From assembly GCF_036370855.1 (NCBI RefSeq), contig NC_088102.1, forward strand, positions 71,247,601-71,311,600: DNA of 64,000 nucleotides, written 5' to 3'. Below, piece after piece: positions 1 to 15,000 of the stretch (its first letter is position 1; each line of letters starts with the position of its first letter). The notes beneath the pieces are model-generated. The model saw only the letters and a program-made list of their open reading frames with translations, did not search any database and was not told the origin of the DNA. A program made the position numbers and the translations under genes. The DNA is from Dromaius novaehollandiae (Eukaryota; Chordata; Aves; Casuariiformes; Dromaiidae).

Positions 1-1486
1 ACGTTAACCAGTTGCTCCAGCCTTTCCCTTCCTTGCTTTCCTTTCTCCTCCCCTTAAGTATTTCTGTTGTTTCTCCCCCTCTATTCCATCCTTCAGCAAC
101 AGTGAAGCAAGGTGATGCTTACAGTCACTTGCCTTCTATTTGTTAGACATAAAGAAAAGAGATGTCTTATAAAATTGCAATCGCTGAAAGAAAGGCTGTC
201 AGCTGCTAATTGGCCCCAACATTGTCCGTTTTCATTCATTTCTTGGGGGAAGATTGTAATAAAAATGGTGTGGGGGGAAGCCTTCAGTATGGAAATAAGA
301 TTTATGAAGTTTTATGCCATACCTGTTTCCCTTGCAAAATTCAGCTACCGGTAGTACTCAAGAATATGTTATTTTGGTCATTTTTAACCAATCTTTTCTA
401 ATTCATTACTCAAAAATTATGTGCTGTACCTTAGCTGAGGCCTGCTAGTACTTTGTAGATGGTTAACTTTTGCATCACACATTTTCTTGTTGGCACACTG
501 TAAACAAGACTTCCTTTTTTTCTGTGTGGCAACAGCATCCTATTGTTGCCTTGTGCTCCTTATGACCTACTGTAACCTCCAGATTGAATTCAAAGTTTGA
601 TTCTCCCTCACCCTCCTCCAACTACTTGAATCTTTCAGCATAGGATAGTTCAGACTTTTAAAACTCCATCTCTGTTATATTACCCAATTTAATCAATACC
701 ATCAGAGTGTTGCTATCTGGGGAATTTTTTGCTGCTCCATTCAATGTGCCTTCCCACTGTGACAGTGATTCATTCACAGGCACTCTCAAACAATAGTTAA
801 TCATGGAAAATTTGGGTAAAAGAGTTAAGTGATTTAAATACCCCAAAACAGAATTGTATTCTTTCTGATGGATTTTTTTTCAGAACAGTTTACACAGACC
901 CCCAGTGACGGAGCTCCCATGTTCACCCTTCTATGAATTGCATTTCAACTTTATACCAGCTGTCCTATGTTTCCTTAGTTTACTTTTAAGAATATCATGA
1001 AAAGTGTGCTAAAATCCCAAAACTTAATCTATATCAGTCTATCTCTTCTTTCTCATTCATTCTTCTCAAAGCAGGACATTTAGATTAGTTTGATATTTGG
1101 GTCTCTTACTGGCCAGACTGGGAGTTCAAGTTGCTAGACACTGCTGCATTCATTCCACGTGTAATGAGGCTGTTTTCTGAGAGCTTGTTGCTAAGACATT
1201 GAAACTGGATTAACCATGAACGATTCTCTGATAGCGACTGATGCGAAGCGTAAAATTAAAGGCTACCACAAGCTTTCAAGAGGATTTGATATCTGCAAAT
1301 GGAAGCCGTTTTGAGTGATTATCTGAATTCATCCTGAGATTCTTAGCACTGCACTTTTGTCTTCCAAGTTGATAGTTATTTTAAGTGATATCCTGCCTTA
1401 AGCCTTTAATGTGGTATAAGAATCGTTTGTATAGGTTGGGTTGTTGTTTTAATCTTAGTAGATCTTTTTGTAGCTATTTTAGTAGA

Positions 1487-1508
1487 TTTTTTTTTTTTTT
1501 TTTTTTTT
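1487..1508. repeat. poly(T) tract, 22 T
   Basis: An uninterrupted run of 22 T. It is a simple low-complexity tract with no neighbouring retroelement body that I can recognise. Confidence 0.9.
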
Positions 1509-1874
1509 GAGATAGTAGCCTTTGGAAAAGATGAGGCTTTGCTTATACAGCAGGCTTTTGCCACTTGTGCACAGGGACAAGAGTCACTTTCAAGGCATCC
1601 TGAACTGCTTTAGTTGTTGAGCATTCTTGGTGGTTCATTGGAACAAAGCTAAAAAGCTTTCTATTTAGCAGACATGAAACATCTGCCTTGAATGTGCAAT
1701 AAGAAAAAAAAAAAGATTAAAAGATCAAAGTTGTTTTCCTATAAAATACTGAAGACCTTCATACAAATGGCTGGGCAATTGGGAATTTCATGGTTTGGCA
1801 ATGGCGTAAAGTTCGTATTGCTCTAACTACGATCATTGTGATATGACGGTGCTACCAGGACAATACTAAGGAGT

Positions 1875-1896
1875 CAAACTACCATGAGGTAGTTTG
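1875..1896. repeat. Perfect short hairpin (9-bp stem, 4-nt loop)
   Basis: CAAACTACC is followed by the loop ATGA and then the exact reverse complement GGTAGTTTG. The stem does not extend beyond nine pairs. It lies in presumed intronic DNA. Confidence 0.85.
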
Positions 1897-4800
1897 TTGT
1901 AAATAACAGTTGTGTAAATAACACCCAGAAGAGGTCTATGGGAATTTGAGAAATGAGATTTCTTTTTCACTTCTTCAATGCACACGCATATGTACATACC
2001 TACATACGTGCTTTTCCAATTAACAAAATGCTGCTGTAGGACTTAAGTCACTAAAATTGTTCTGCTTTAGTTGTATGATAGAATAGCCTGCTGTGCCCTC
2101 TAGTGTGAGTGCAGTTTATGTTAAAGTAAATGTTTAGTTATATGTTTGTGTGTACAAACACTTCAGTTATACATATATATACTTAGGTGTGGCAGTGCCT
2201 CTTATATATTTAAAATAAATATACCAGTCCATAGTGTGGAGATGCACAGTTTAATTATTGTGTCTTGAGGGGGAAAAAAAAATCACACATCCAAGTGAAA
2301 TTAGCTTACTAGTAAAAAAAAACCCCTGTACAAAGAGGCTTGTAGCTTAGGGAAAGTGTACGTGCATATGCCTTTTTTAAGTAATATGTTTGTTAACTTT
2401 TTTAACATGATGCAGTTTTAAAACTCGATAAGAGGAATTAACATGCACGGAACAGCTGTCAGATTAGTTGCTCACAAAAGCTGATGGCCAACAACTAAAG
2501 TACATGTTGAAATAGTCTCAGGATCATGTTCGAGTGGTTTAAAACTTATTTAGATAACCATCGGTGGGCAGTTTACTCTTTGCATCTAAAGCTTGGGGTA
2601 GAATGTGACAAACAGTTTTTCATTTGAAATCAGAGAGTTACACTCCTGTGTAAGGAGAATATGGAGTACTTCTCTCTTGAAAACTGTATGCAGATCTATC
2701 CTCAACTCTAAAAAGTAGGACTGCAACATATTCAGAGGTATGTGCGACAAGGAAGATCAAAAGTATAGAACAGTTCTTGTAAATGGAATTACTGAATAAA
2801 TTAAGACTTGTCAGACTGGAAGAAAGATAATTGAGAGGAACATAATGTATCTATGCATTGAGTGGCATGGAGAAGGAAAATGGGAGTGCTATTTTCTAAA
2901 GCAAGAACTAGAGAGCATCCAATAAGGCTGTTAGGCATCATGCTCAAACCAAAATAAGATATGGAGTGTCTTGTTCAAAATCTGTCATCTTCTGACACCC
3001 ATCATCCTAACTTAATCTTGCAGCATTTAACTGGAGAGAATAAGAATTGTCATCATAATTTCTTTAAATTGTTTTGACCTGCTGTAGCTAGATTGCCTGA
3101 GTAGACTGAAAGAACTACAGGTCAGGACTAAAGGAAACCTCGCATCATCTTGTGTTAACGCTGTGTTTGGAGGATGGTGGCCAGGGAACAAAAGCCATGT
3201 TCCTTTCATTTGCATGTTTTATATATATATATTTATCCTTCGAACTAGATTGTTGCTAAAGCCTGGAATTTGCTTGGGCCTACAGACAATTGCTCCTATT
3301 ATTGTGTTTTCATCTCTGACCTAACTACCTAAGTGCAGCTCTGTTGCTTCAGTGATGCTTTTTCTAGCGCCTCTGCTGATGCCTTCGTAAAAGCACTAAT
3401 CCATTTTGGTGGATGAGCAGAAGGTTGGGGTTTTTTTCTTTTTTTTTTCCTCTTATCTCAAGGATTAGAACAAGCTTAATTGCCATTAGTGAAATTCCTA
3501 CCACTGGCGATAAAGTACATGACTGCCAGTTATGAAGCTGGTTCCAGAAAAAACATTTCAGATAAGATAAGCACTGGTAGATTGCCCAGGCCCTTAAGGA
3601 ATTTCGCTATGAGCCAAAACTTATGCCGTGTTTCTGATTGTTTCCACCTCTCCAAATGCCTATACCCCTGCATGCATACCTTACCTGGAATAACCCTCTG
3701 GGTTTCTTCAGTTAGGGTTGAGGTAGGTTGCTAGAGTAGTTTGAGGAAAGTTGTATGACGAGATCAAACTGCGTTGATGACTGTCAGCCTGGAAGCCAAG
3801 GTCTTATACTGTGCAACTACTGCCAGACACCTGGAATTTACTTGTAAAGAAAAATGTGAGTACCTTTTGGTTAGAATAGAAGAAACACAGGTATTTTCTT
3901 TAAAGTAAGAGTTACAGAATTGCCACAATGTTATTTTAAGTTTTTCCATTTTATATTAAGTTTTTTCACAGTTTGTTTTAACTTTATGAGATGTTCTGTG
4001 CCAGAAGATTCTTGATAACCCTTGGTAACCTCTTATGCCCCCTTTTCTGGAGAAGTGAACAGGAAAGCTCTGGATGTCAGTGTTCAGTAAGAAGTCCAAT
4101 ATAAGGAATAGATTTCAACTATGTTGTTTCTGGTTGCAATTTTTGTAAATGGGCAACAAATCTGAAATTCATTGACATCTTCCCAGTCCTTTACTTCAAA
4201 GCAGCATCCTTGCTGTGGGATTTGAGCTGTCATTCTCTGAGCTTTCATCTTGTGATACAGCTGTACAGTCTATTCTGGCAGCAGGAGGCAGTGAGAGCTA
4301 ATAGATACCATCTCTAAAATGTATAGTCTGCAAGAGGGGAGACCCATTGACCCGAGGAGATAGGTTTTTTTGTATTCCATTTCTTACCCCTCGCTTGACT
4401 GATTCATTTTCCTGCCTTTAGCAATCCGCACTGTGCCTAGAGGAGCATGTGAACTTCCACAAAGTTGACGCTGTTCCTATTCTAAGTCCTGTTTTACCTG
4501 GCCAGTGCAGCAGCTAGAGAAGGAAAGAAAGAATATTCTCTTAATTGGAGCCAACTGCAAACATCACCATTAATTACTAGCTATTTAAATTTTTTTGTTT
4601 AACCAGTCCCAAGAACTGGAAGTGCTGTCTCAAGCGTTTTAGGATATACAGTTGGTCATACTGAATAACAGAACATTTTTGTAGGGTTTCTATGCTTTGT
4701 AATGGCTGGCTTCAGGACAAGCGTGAGCAACTGAAAGCCCTTTTATTTAAGGGTCCGTTGGATTTCAAGGGGGATTTGTGGGATAGTCTTTCACTACCAG

Positions 4801-7800
4801 TATTATATAGTTCCATACTAGATGATGTTTTTCAGTTTTATGTAATTAGTCTTGACTGACAGTGTTCTCAGTACGATGAGTTCTCATATAGACCTTGGGC
4901 TTCCCTTCTGAATTTTGTAATCTCCGATCCTATTGATGTTGCTGGGTAGTTTGGGAGTTTGGTTTACTGAGGGAAGGGAGTGTTAGGGGAGTTTTGTGAT
5001 GTTTTTTGTGTGTGTGTTTTTTGGTTTCTTTGTTTTTTGTTTTTTGAGGGAATATTTATGGCTCAGACCGGAGATGTGCAAAGTGTATTCCCTTTACTTT
5101 CCTTCTCTAAGGCTAGAAGTCTTGCCTCCACAGTATTCCCAAACTAATCTGCCTGGGAAATGTCAGGGGTGAGGAGAGGAATGATCGTAAAGAAATAAAA
5201 TTTGCATTTCCAAATAACCGTGTATTCTAGTTAAGTCTCAAAGGTCCTGTTCCGTTGAGTTAGATTAAAAAATATATATATCAGTGACCAGTTCAAGGAG
5301 ACCTGTAACCATCTGACATGAAATGCAAAAACTATAATACTTTACAGTACTGTTATTTGATTGTTTTAGAATATTAAGGGAAGACTAATACATTCAGTTG
5401 AAAACTTGGGGGAAAATTTCTACTTGATGGTGATATTGTAGTATAGTAAATATCCAGGAGAATTTTCAGCCATGGAACTAAGAGCAGCTATCTGTTACGA
5501 AGGTTGAAAACTTGCCAAGACTCAGATGGGGGTGGAGAGGATGGGATGGCAAACGTGGATGTGGGTAACAAGTAGTATAACCAAGGAAAGGAATTGCTTA
5601 AGAAGAAAAATGATTCAGACTTGAACCTCTTCACAGTAGCTGGATGGACCTCTCTTTTTCCCCAAGAGCAGACTGTGCAGGAAAAATCTGTGGGATTGGC
5701 ATTGTGTGATACATCCGTGGCTGTTATGGCATATGCCATAATCAAACATATGGCTCGTACTGCAGCTTTTGGAGTACTTGGGCAGGGCCAGTGGTTGTAC
5801 TGCAGACGTGTAGCAGTAACACAGGCAGCAGCAGTGGGTAGGAAGCTCCTGGAGATGGGGTTGAGGGTTAAGACGGTCATGCCAGCGTTCTCCGCGATAT
5901 TCCTGGCTTTGTGCAAGAGCAGACAGAGAGGCAGCCTTAATGGTGTTGGAGAAGAGGGTGTAGGAGAGAAGGGCTCAAGTCTATTACAGATGGGAGAAAA
6001 TTTTGGAATAAATGGAGTTTATAAGAATGATGGACTCTAGCCAACATGGAGTCAAACGTTCAACACTGGAAGTTTTAAAAGATTATGGAGGAACCTTTAT
6101 ACTGAAGATGGGGAGGAGCTGAGAGATGTGGAAAAGCACAGAACTTGGGAATGTGTGTTTCCTAGGGAGGAAGCTATAACTTTTTTAGTCTTAAAAAGAA
6201 AGGAAAAAAAAAAAAGACAGAACTAAAAAAGTTGAGGTAGTAAGTAGTGCGGAACCGTCCTAAGAAATAATCTCATTTAGGCAGTAAAACCCAGATCTTT
6301 GCTGTGTTCATTTTAATACCAGAGTACAAATTCTATTGATATGGCAGAATTGTTGTTCCAGTGGAGGAGCGTTGTGTGGTAAAGAAAGCTGAGACTAAAT
6401 AAGGTAAATAAGTTAGCCATATCCACAGATTAACAGAGAATCCCCGTGAATTTAAATTCCATGCTGAAATAGAATATACATAATATTAGTTGGCTAGGAT
6501 AACACCACGCATGCTAAAGAAAATTACAGAGCTCAGGAAAGCAGAATCCACAGTGATGTCAAGAGACCGTTTCTCTTCCTGCTCTCCCCCAAGACTCAAT
6601 ATGTGGCATGTTGGAATGTAATGCAGAAATTAGTATTTTTTTTTTTTTAAAGCATCATAAATGATACAATATGATGATGATGATGTCCTGGAGCATTATA
6701 AGAGAAACAAGTCTGATTTGGTATTGAGTAATGAATAGGGTGTGATCCAAGGTGTTACGACAGCAGAATTGCTTTACAATTGTTATAATAATGTGCTGAG
6801 ATTGAACAACATCTGTGTCAGAGCATGGAAAAAATTCAGTAAGTAATGCTAACTTCAAAAGAAACTGAATAACAATGGGGAAGCTTGAATCAAGGAAGAG
6901 CCATAGGAATGAAGTGACTGCAAATTACTCAAAGCTTGTATAAATGCTGTATTTTAGAGATTGAGAGTAAATATATGCTAGTCACTTAAAAAATAAATGA
7001 AACCGAAAGGGTATTCTGAGAGTTTGTTAAAGAAACTAAAATCACTACTAGAATGTTTCAAAGGCATCAGAAACAGGCCTGCCGTCATGAATTTAGAAAT
7101 GATCCAGATAGATGTATTTTATTTACTTTGCGCATTGTCTGAAAAAAGTAGTTACAAGCTTTTGTTGTATTAAGTTGCAGAGACGGTATCAAGTGAATCT
7201 GCACATAATCACATAGCTTAAAGTATTTATGAAGTGTTCTGCAAATATGCCTTAAGGCAGACAGCAACATTTAAATACGTGCTTCCTATGGAAATAAGTT
7301 TGTGACTTTGGACAGTAGCCAATTTTCAGAATTTAGTAAACGAAATGTTTTTTAAGGAGTGGTGGGAAGAATCTTGAGAAATGTCCCTATACACAAACTT
7401 GATTTTTTTTACAGTTTAAGAGCAGATTTAGGTATTTTTGTAAGTGAGAGCAAGGATGAAGCCATCGTTTATGAATTCCGTTTTCGATGCAATCTATTAG
7501 TGTGAAAATACATGCAAAAATTCTAATCTCCATGGAAAATTGAGACAGTAATAGTAAATTACATGGTATTTTATTCCAGAATGTGATTTGTACTGATTAA
7601 ATTTCTAGCATTTATGCCATCATCTTTCAAGTCCCCTTTTAAACTAGACCATACATGTAGATTCACTAAATGGGTATAAATGTTGGCTCTTTCAGGCCCA
7701 AAACTGGGCTTTTTATTTCCAATATCATACCAGCAAGGCTCTTGATGAGATCTTACCCGTATGTGGTATGACCATAATACAGCAAAGAAAGATGGTGTTA

Positions 7801-10800
7801 TTCAAGGCAAACCAACATTTACTATTCAACTGGCTTGCAGCCCATAGGCTTCTTACACTAGTGTGGCAAAGCCAGACCTTGACTTGAGGCTCATCTGTGC
7901 CAGGAAGTCAGTGCAGAATACTAGGCTGTAAAACTGGAATGCAGAAGCTATCCCACATGGATGGTTTGGGCTTTTAATGAGGGATATCTTTTTGTTGTGC
8001 AACTTCTTCACTGCCGGTTGGAGTGCACTGCTGTTAAAGTGTATCCAAATGGGGAATTAATGTAGAGTAGCTGGTGCTTTGTGAATTTGCGCCCCGATGT
8101 CCTCACTGAGTTCTCTGTACAGACGAGCCCTGAAGAGTACTATGGCTTTCCTACGTGGCAAGTATTCAGATTAATTATTCAGATTAATTTTTTCCTTGGA
8201 TCTTGTCTCCCCTTCTTCTGAGCATAGAAAAGTTAAGGCCTGACCACTTTTTTTTCAAGCTCTTTATGACCAGCTGCTCATTAATTTCGTGTCAAGTCAT
8301 TAACACTTCTGTTATGTCTCCCAAGGTATTGCTTCTCAGAATTATTTACTTGATTGGAAAGTTATTTTTCCTTTCTGGCTTTCATCTGACTCTGGTAACT
8401 GAAAATTGAGTTATGACTAGGATTTTTTTCTCTTCGTGTATGATAAAACCTCTCTCTTGATCTGTATCACTCTCACTACCAATGCTGCTTGAATAGCATT
8501 CAGCAATTTTACAGGCTGACATTGATATTTTCAGTTTACAGATCATGCTGATTGACTGCAAATATGATCTATCTCATTATTTTGTGTGCCATTAAAAAAA
8601 TAAAATTAGTTGACTGAGTATTTGTGAAGCAAACTCATATTCCAATAAAATGAAAGGGTTTTCATGTCTTTATGCTATTGTCCGTGGTCTGACATTCATA
8701 TTTGATTTGTCTTTGGCAATATAAGACACTCTTTCACTTTATCAATATGCTGGAAAATAGCTGATTCTAACCATTTCTTTCCTCTTCTCTTGCTCCCATT
8801 CTCCCAATCATTTCTTTCTAATTTAACATCTGTCCTATGCAGACTTACTGTTTCAAAGACTCACTAACGGAAAGAAACAAGAAGTGTATTTGGGTTGGCA
8901 AGCCACCCTAATCATGAAGTTGGAGATGCTGGACTGAGAAGAGCTGTATATTTTGTGTTCGGAGGCCAAATGTCCTGCCCAAAGGGGCGTCAGCCAGAGT
9001 GCAGCCTTGAAAATGAATTTTCTTCAAAGCTGCGTGTACTGAGCTCTGGGATTTAAGCCGGAGGAACAGATAGTCTCTCATCTGGTAGTATCCGTACTCT
9101 GGTTCTGCAGAGTTCATTTTCTAATAAATATGGAAATCCTTATTGAGCTGAGATCCCAGTGGGAACTTGTGGTTTGATCCAGGTCAGCAGCTTAATGAAT
9201 ACTTCTGGTTAATAATTAATCTGGCAAATAGCATAATACAAGGTTTCGGCAATTTGCTTAGACATCTATCTGAGCAGTGTTTCAGAGGTTACGTAATGTT
9301 TACAGAAGAAGAAAGTCCCCTTTCCTACCTCATTATTTCTAATCCATCCTATTATTGTTAGTTAATCTTCCTGCAACTCAATAGTGCCTCCCATGAAATT
9401 CATCCCAAGGCATTTCGCCAAACAAATGGGAATAAATAGCTCAAATATTGAAGAGCTCGCCAAGTTAAACAAGTAGAAGAGATAAAAGCAGACACCATGT
9501 TGGCATGGCAAACAGAGGGAGAGAGGGAATTCAGGATCTGAAGACCTCAGCAGCCAGAAAGCTCAGAACTGCAGGGTCTTGCCTGTAAGAACAACTGACA
9601 GGCCAGCGGCTCTGGGCCGCGGGGCACCCGCTGAAAAAGGAGGTTCATGCAAAGGGCTGAGACCAAGCAGATCTGGTTTCAGTTACTGTCTTTTACTCTG
9701 GGACTACAGTGAAAAAAACGTTCAAGAATCTCGTACTGTATTTTTTTTTTTTTTTAGTTTAGTTTATGTCATGAAAATAGCATAGGACCGCTATTTACTA
9801 CTTAACATTTCACAGGGCTGTTAAAAATTATATATAAAGTATCTGATATAATAATCTTAACAGCTGAATGTTGCCCCAGTTGACAGTTTGTATGGCTGTT
9901 GTAGCCATAGGCATGTCACATAGAAGGATCGGATTGAGCTAGCTTAGTGTGCCAGTGGATCTATCATTTGTTTGAAGGGGGTTGTGAGACTTTCTTGGGG
10001 GAGGCTATTCATAAATTTAGCTTCCATTTTAAAAAGGAATGTTGTTTCCAGGATTTACATTTTGTAGCGGGACCTTAAACCTGGTCTGAATGTATTTAAT
10101 GCCTGCCCACATATTCAGGCGTCTAAACAATATGATAATAGGAGCCATATTCTGACAATTTACTATGCAATAGCCAGCGCTACAGACTACATGGTTTATT
10201 TTATAAGAATATTTTATCTTATGACCTTAGAAAATAGACCCTTTATACTTGTATTGTATTTATAAATCTCAGTCATGTTCTGCTTAAGTATATTTGTCAT
10301 AGGCCGATGTTTGTTGTGAAATGAACTTGGGAGGAGCATAAAAACAGTTATTTGATCATCTGCAAGCAATAGATTATGGCAGTGCAGATGTGAGTTTTTG
10401 CATAGATCCCTTTCCCCAAATTGAAATTAAGGTATTGATCTGTTAATATTTTTCCATTGTTGTTAAAATAAGAACTGTAGAATTGAACCAAAGTTTTTTC
10501 AAAAGGAAGTTAACATCTTTCAGAAAAAAAAAAAAAGTAACAATAAAACAGTCAATATTCAGGAAACAAAACTGGACCTTGTAAAGGAACCTTTGTGTAG
10601 TACATTCCCTGCTGCAAGAGGTAAAAGATAATGCAAAATGTGCAGTCTTTCTGCTCATTCTGCTGCTATCCCTACAATAGTCTGCCTTATTAACCTAGTA
10701 GCAACATCACTGCTATGCTCCGGGTTTGCTATTGCAGCAGAGAGTTTGAGAAAGAAAACACTCTGTATTGTAACTTACACCTTGAAAAATTAGTTCAGGC

Positions 10801-11984
10801 ATTTTGAAAGGCAAGACTAATAAGGCGTGAAATGCTTTGTGTACATGTTGTGGGGGGTTTTTTTATGCCATCAAAAAAAGTTTCTGATTAATTTTTATGA
10901 AATGCCTTGCTGAACATCTGTTGAAGTTAACCCTCAGCAAGGAAGCTTTGGGATATCACATGACAAGATGAGCTAGGGTATCCTTCAACACAGCCGAGTG
11001 TTAGAGCTATGAATATTGTAAAAGAAATGTCAAGGAAATTTTACTTGGATCTTTTTCCTTTTTATCTTTATTCTGTGAAACAATGAGGCTTCTGTACTTC
11101 TGCTGTTCATTTGTCCATCCATCAGCTTTACCCAACATCTGTTTGAACCACTGACAAATTTCCGTGGTCGAAATGTCACTTTGCATATTCCATTTAGCAG
11201 CTGTGCATTTGCACAGCTCTACAGTTTCATTTTTTTCTTGGGAAGCAATGCAGCCCCGCTGCAGGGTCAGAGGGAGTTGGAATTGCTGTGGGGCAGGGAG
11301 GTGAGATGAGTGTAAATCCACAGGTAATTAAGCTTCATTATGGTTGCTGCTCATGAAATAACTACTTTTACTAGGTACTGTACAAAACTGAATTGGTTTG
11401 ACTTCCAGCACTGAAAAAAAATTATTTTGTTTCCCAAGTTTGGTGGCAGTTTTGGGCTGCAGGATATAGGTAGGTTTTACCAATGTTTTCCCTCAAAGTA
11501 GACATTCAGTGTGCTATAGATTTGGTATTGTGAGTGGATGATTCTTGTGTGCCTTATAGTTATATAGAGCTTTTAGTAGTTATGGCTCTCACTACAGTAG
11601 AATTTACTCTTCAATGCTCTGTGTTTTGACACAGTTTCATTGTTGAGGAAAAAAAAATCAGAGTGTAGAAGTATGCTGTGCTGTTCCTGTTTTATATAGA
11701 AATAAGGCTTTCAAGTGATTAATGCTCTCGACTTTCATGTCAGGTCAAACCACTGCTTTTTGACTTGCTGATCTCCTTTGAGCTAATACCTTTTTGTGCA
11801 CTGAATTTTTCCTGTGTATGTCTCTCTCCTGTAAAAGATGTATAATATTCCTCATTTTCCCCAGTAAGTTATGAAACGTATATGCACTTTGATATCTTCA
11901 GAAGGAAGATACCTACCGAATGTAAAATGTGTTTTTGAAACTGTTGACGGTATATGATTTCTTAAAAATGTGTCTTATGTGTAG

Positions 11985-12060
11985 GTATGCTATTCTTTGT
12001 GGACAGTTATCAGAACATGAGAGCATTCAGAAGCGCATTCAAGTTGGGTATGTTTTTAAG
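11985..12060 (+). CDS. RMDN3: RMDN3 coding exon (first visible)
   Basis: The acceptor TGTAG precedes 11985 and the donor AAG|GTGAGT follows 12060. The exon is 76 bp. Its first base completes a split codon (phase 2) and it ends in phase 0. It reads [19 protein letters not shown] and then VGYVFK. The split codon is compatible with Trp if the previous exon ends in TG. Confidence 0.8.
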
Positions 12061-15000
12061 GTGAGTAAAAAAGGACATGCTGTTCTTGTGTGAGTGTTTA
12101 ACAATGTTTATAGCAGTAAGCTAGGAAAATAGGTTTAAGCTCTTATTAGAGAAATGATAGGTCTCAAAAGGAGAGGATGCTTGGTGGGTGATGTGGGCTG
12201 GGGAAGGTGATTCCAGTGATGCAGTCAGCAACTGTGATGGCAATGAGGGGGTCTGGCTGTGCGCTTGTGCACACTATAATCTCAGAAAAAGAAGAGGAAT
12301 AAAGTTCTTGCAAATAAAATACATATATACCCGTGGGAAAACTGAGAACTTTAAACATGAAATTGCCATGTGGTGGTTAGATACTGCACCAGCTTTTCCT
12401 CAGTGATTGCCTGTGAGTGTGCTTGTACCCTTTAGTAAATGCAAAGTAGTTAATCTTTCATAGAGTGCTTAGCTGCCTCAAATTCCTTTATTTACCTTTC
12501 ATCCTCAACAAGGATATTATAGGATGAGAGGATGCACTTGAAACAGTTACTACAGAACAGGCCATATATGATTATTACCTGGTCAGTTATTCACATAACC
12601 AGTAATTTGGTTGTGTCAAAGCACTGAAAAGGTGGTGGAGTAGAATGAAGGGCAGCTTCATTTTTGTGTGTGTGTGTGTAGTAATTCTTGTTTCTAAGAC
12701 TGATAATGCTGTTTTTTTATGATTGCTGAAACCACTTTAAAAAATTTCTGATCTTTTTATTGCTGTAACTTCATTGATCCCTGACACTTAAACTGTGGAC
12801 TTTCTCCTTTCTTTCCTCCTTCCACATAAGTTCATCTGTTCTTGTGGACTTTGTGTTTGCTTATAACAAGTATGTAATGTATGTTGGTGATGATTTTCCA
12901 TAGGAACACATTGATAAAGCAATTTCACTGAAACCGGATGATCCAAAGTCCTACTATCTTTTGGGCAGGTGGTGTTACCAGGTAAAAGAGTTCATTACTA
13001 TTTTCTTACTGTTTTCTTCCTTGGAATTTGATGTTTGGATGAAAGATACATGAATTGAAACCACCAGCCATAAGTGTTGAGCACATTCTGTGCAGTTGCT
13101 GAATTCAGATACTGTATCAAAAAGTATGGGTAGAATTGTATGGAAATGTCTTGGTAGCTTGAAAAAATAGCTTAAAAGTTACACTTGTGTGGGGTGTGGA
13201 AACTCTTCATTTCAGTCCTGAAACAATGCCAAGAAGAACACCCCCTGATGATATGCATGCTGTAATTATATTGCATTCAGAAGCCTCTAATACTGTAAAG
13301 GCTAATGTTAACTGCCAGGACACAGTGTCTCATTCAGAATCTCTCTCATTTTTCCATCTAAATTGTTTTTTAACTGTAATTGAGAAGTCTTAGGCAGCCC
13401 ATCTCCTTATCTTCCTCCTGCTAAACCTAAAATTAATACCTTCATACTGTGTTACCACTTGAAGTCCTACGTTGGTAGAGGATTTTAATGAGAATTTATG
13501 TGAGCTCAGATCCCACAATAGTGAGAGAGAATACTACAGAAATGCTTAGTTGGTAATCAGGACAAATGCTTGCTGAGTGAATTTTCCATGTGTTCCTCTG
13601 TGCTAATGATCAAAAGTTAGAAGGTAGAGGAAGGTCTGTGGTATTGAAACCCTGCTGAAGCTTTTTTAAGCTTCGTCATGAAGAATGTTTTTTTTTATTG
13701 GCAAGGTCATTTACTCTTGCTGTTACAATACTTTTCTCCTTGAATCAACAAAAGGCTTTTAAAGTACTTGCTGTACCTCAACGGAACAGATTAAAAGTTA
13801 CTGATGTTTTTGCTGTTTCATTTATTTATTTCCACCATTCTGCTCCTCATCTTCTCCTTTTTTTTGTCTCTTTCCCCAATGGCAGCAGTTTGCTAAAAGT
13901 ATTATTTCTGAACTGCCAAAAAGTGGAGTTCTAGAGGTTTTGAGTTTCCTGACTTAACTTTATAGTCATTGCAGGGAGCAAGGGAGGTGGAATGGCAAAG
14001 AATGGTACAGGAAAAGCACTAGCTTCACACTAGCTCATGCTTTTTACTGTTTCCCATGCTTTACTCAGTAAAAACAAACTACTTTCAATCCTTTAAGCAC
14101 ATATGGATGTGATCAAGGATATATCAGGGCTGGCGAGAGCTTCTGCATAAACTATATCTGTATAATCCTTTGCATGTGTTTCCTCTACCATTGCTACAGA
14201 AAGTATTGGAGGTATTGGAAGAAGTGTGCCAGCTGCTTTATAATTTTTGGCATTCTTGACAAGGAAAAGCTTAGAGTCAAATACCATAAATCAGATTTAG
14301 TGCCTATAAAAAGAAATAAGAGTTTGCAGTAACTGTCTGCTTTTGAGTTTATGCAATTTGAAAGTGCTTTGCTGCTGTCAAAAATGAAGTCACATTGCAG
14401 AGATTGTGGCTGAGATAATTGACGTAGATAATTACTAGCTTATGTAGTGGAAGCTCCTGGCTCCTTATTCTATTGTTGATTTCCTGCTCAGCCTTACTAC
14501 TTTTATAGCTGCAGAAGCTATACGACTAAGGCAGATATTTGTAGAAATATGTTAGTATTCCTGCTATTCTGCATATTGTGAGAGTTATACAGTACTAAGT
14601 GAAGAAGGTATTATCAGAAGTTAGAATTGTATGCTTCCTTTCCTCCACTGGAATCTCAGAGATTTTATTAGAGAGAAGCTGGGAGCAGGACAGTAAGATT
14701 TCATGGAATGGTTATAATAGCTACCTACTCACAAGTATGAATATGTGTTGGTGGGGAGGCCGTAGCCCGTCTCTCTTGAGGGATCTTTGGTGAGGACGTG
14801 TTCTTGTGCAGGATTTAATCTGGGAGACAGGATGACTGCATGTGTGGGTTTGCTCTGATGCATAGGTAAGAACTGCCAGGAACTGGTATGATTGCAATAA
14901 GGTGGGTTTGGATTTTAGACCACTCACGCTGTTGCCCTGCGGCAATATCCAGTTGTAAAGACAAATTTGGAGCATTCTGCATGTGGCTGCTGATTTGTGC

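Larger units (their letters stand above)
1..11984. other. Probable intronic/upstream DNA of RMDN3, no exon recognised
   Basis: This AT-rich stretch precedes the first recognisable RMDN3 exon, which starts in splice phase 2, so earlier exons must lie upstream. I looked for the expected preceding coding block (RMDN N-terminal and early TPR-like region ending in a TG donor) and did not find it. The open frames here, including 148 codons at 5594-6040 and 142 codons at 5488-5916 on the other strand, look like chance. Visible small features are poly(T) at 1487-1508, a perfect hairpin at 1875-1896, a TA run near 3220-3232 and a 13-bp tandem duplication at 8164-8189. Confidence 0.5.

Noticed and set aside
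5488-6040. Overlapping 142- and 148-codon frames on opposite strands
   Set aside because: Neither resembles a known protein or an RMDN exon, there is no promoter or splice context, and length alone is compatible with chance.
13657-13674. GAAGCTT-TTTT-AAGCTTC hairpin
   Set aside because: Seven base pairs around a T-run in intronic AT-rich DNA is easily expected by chance.
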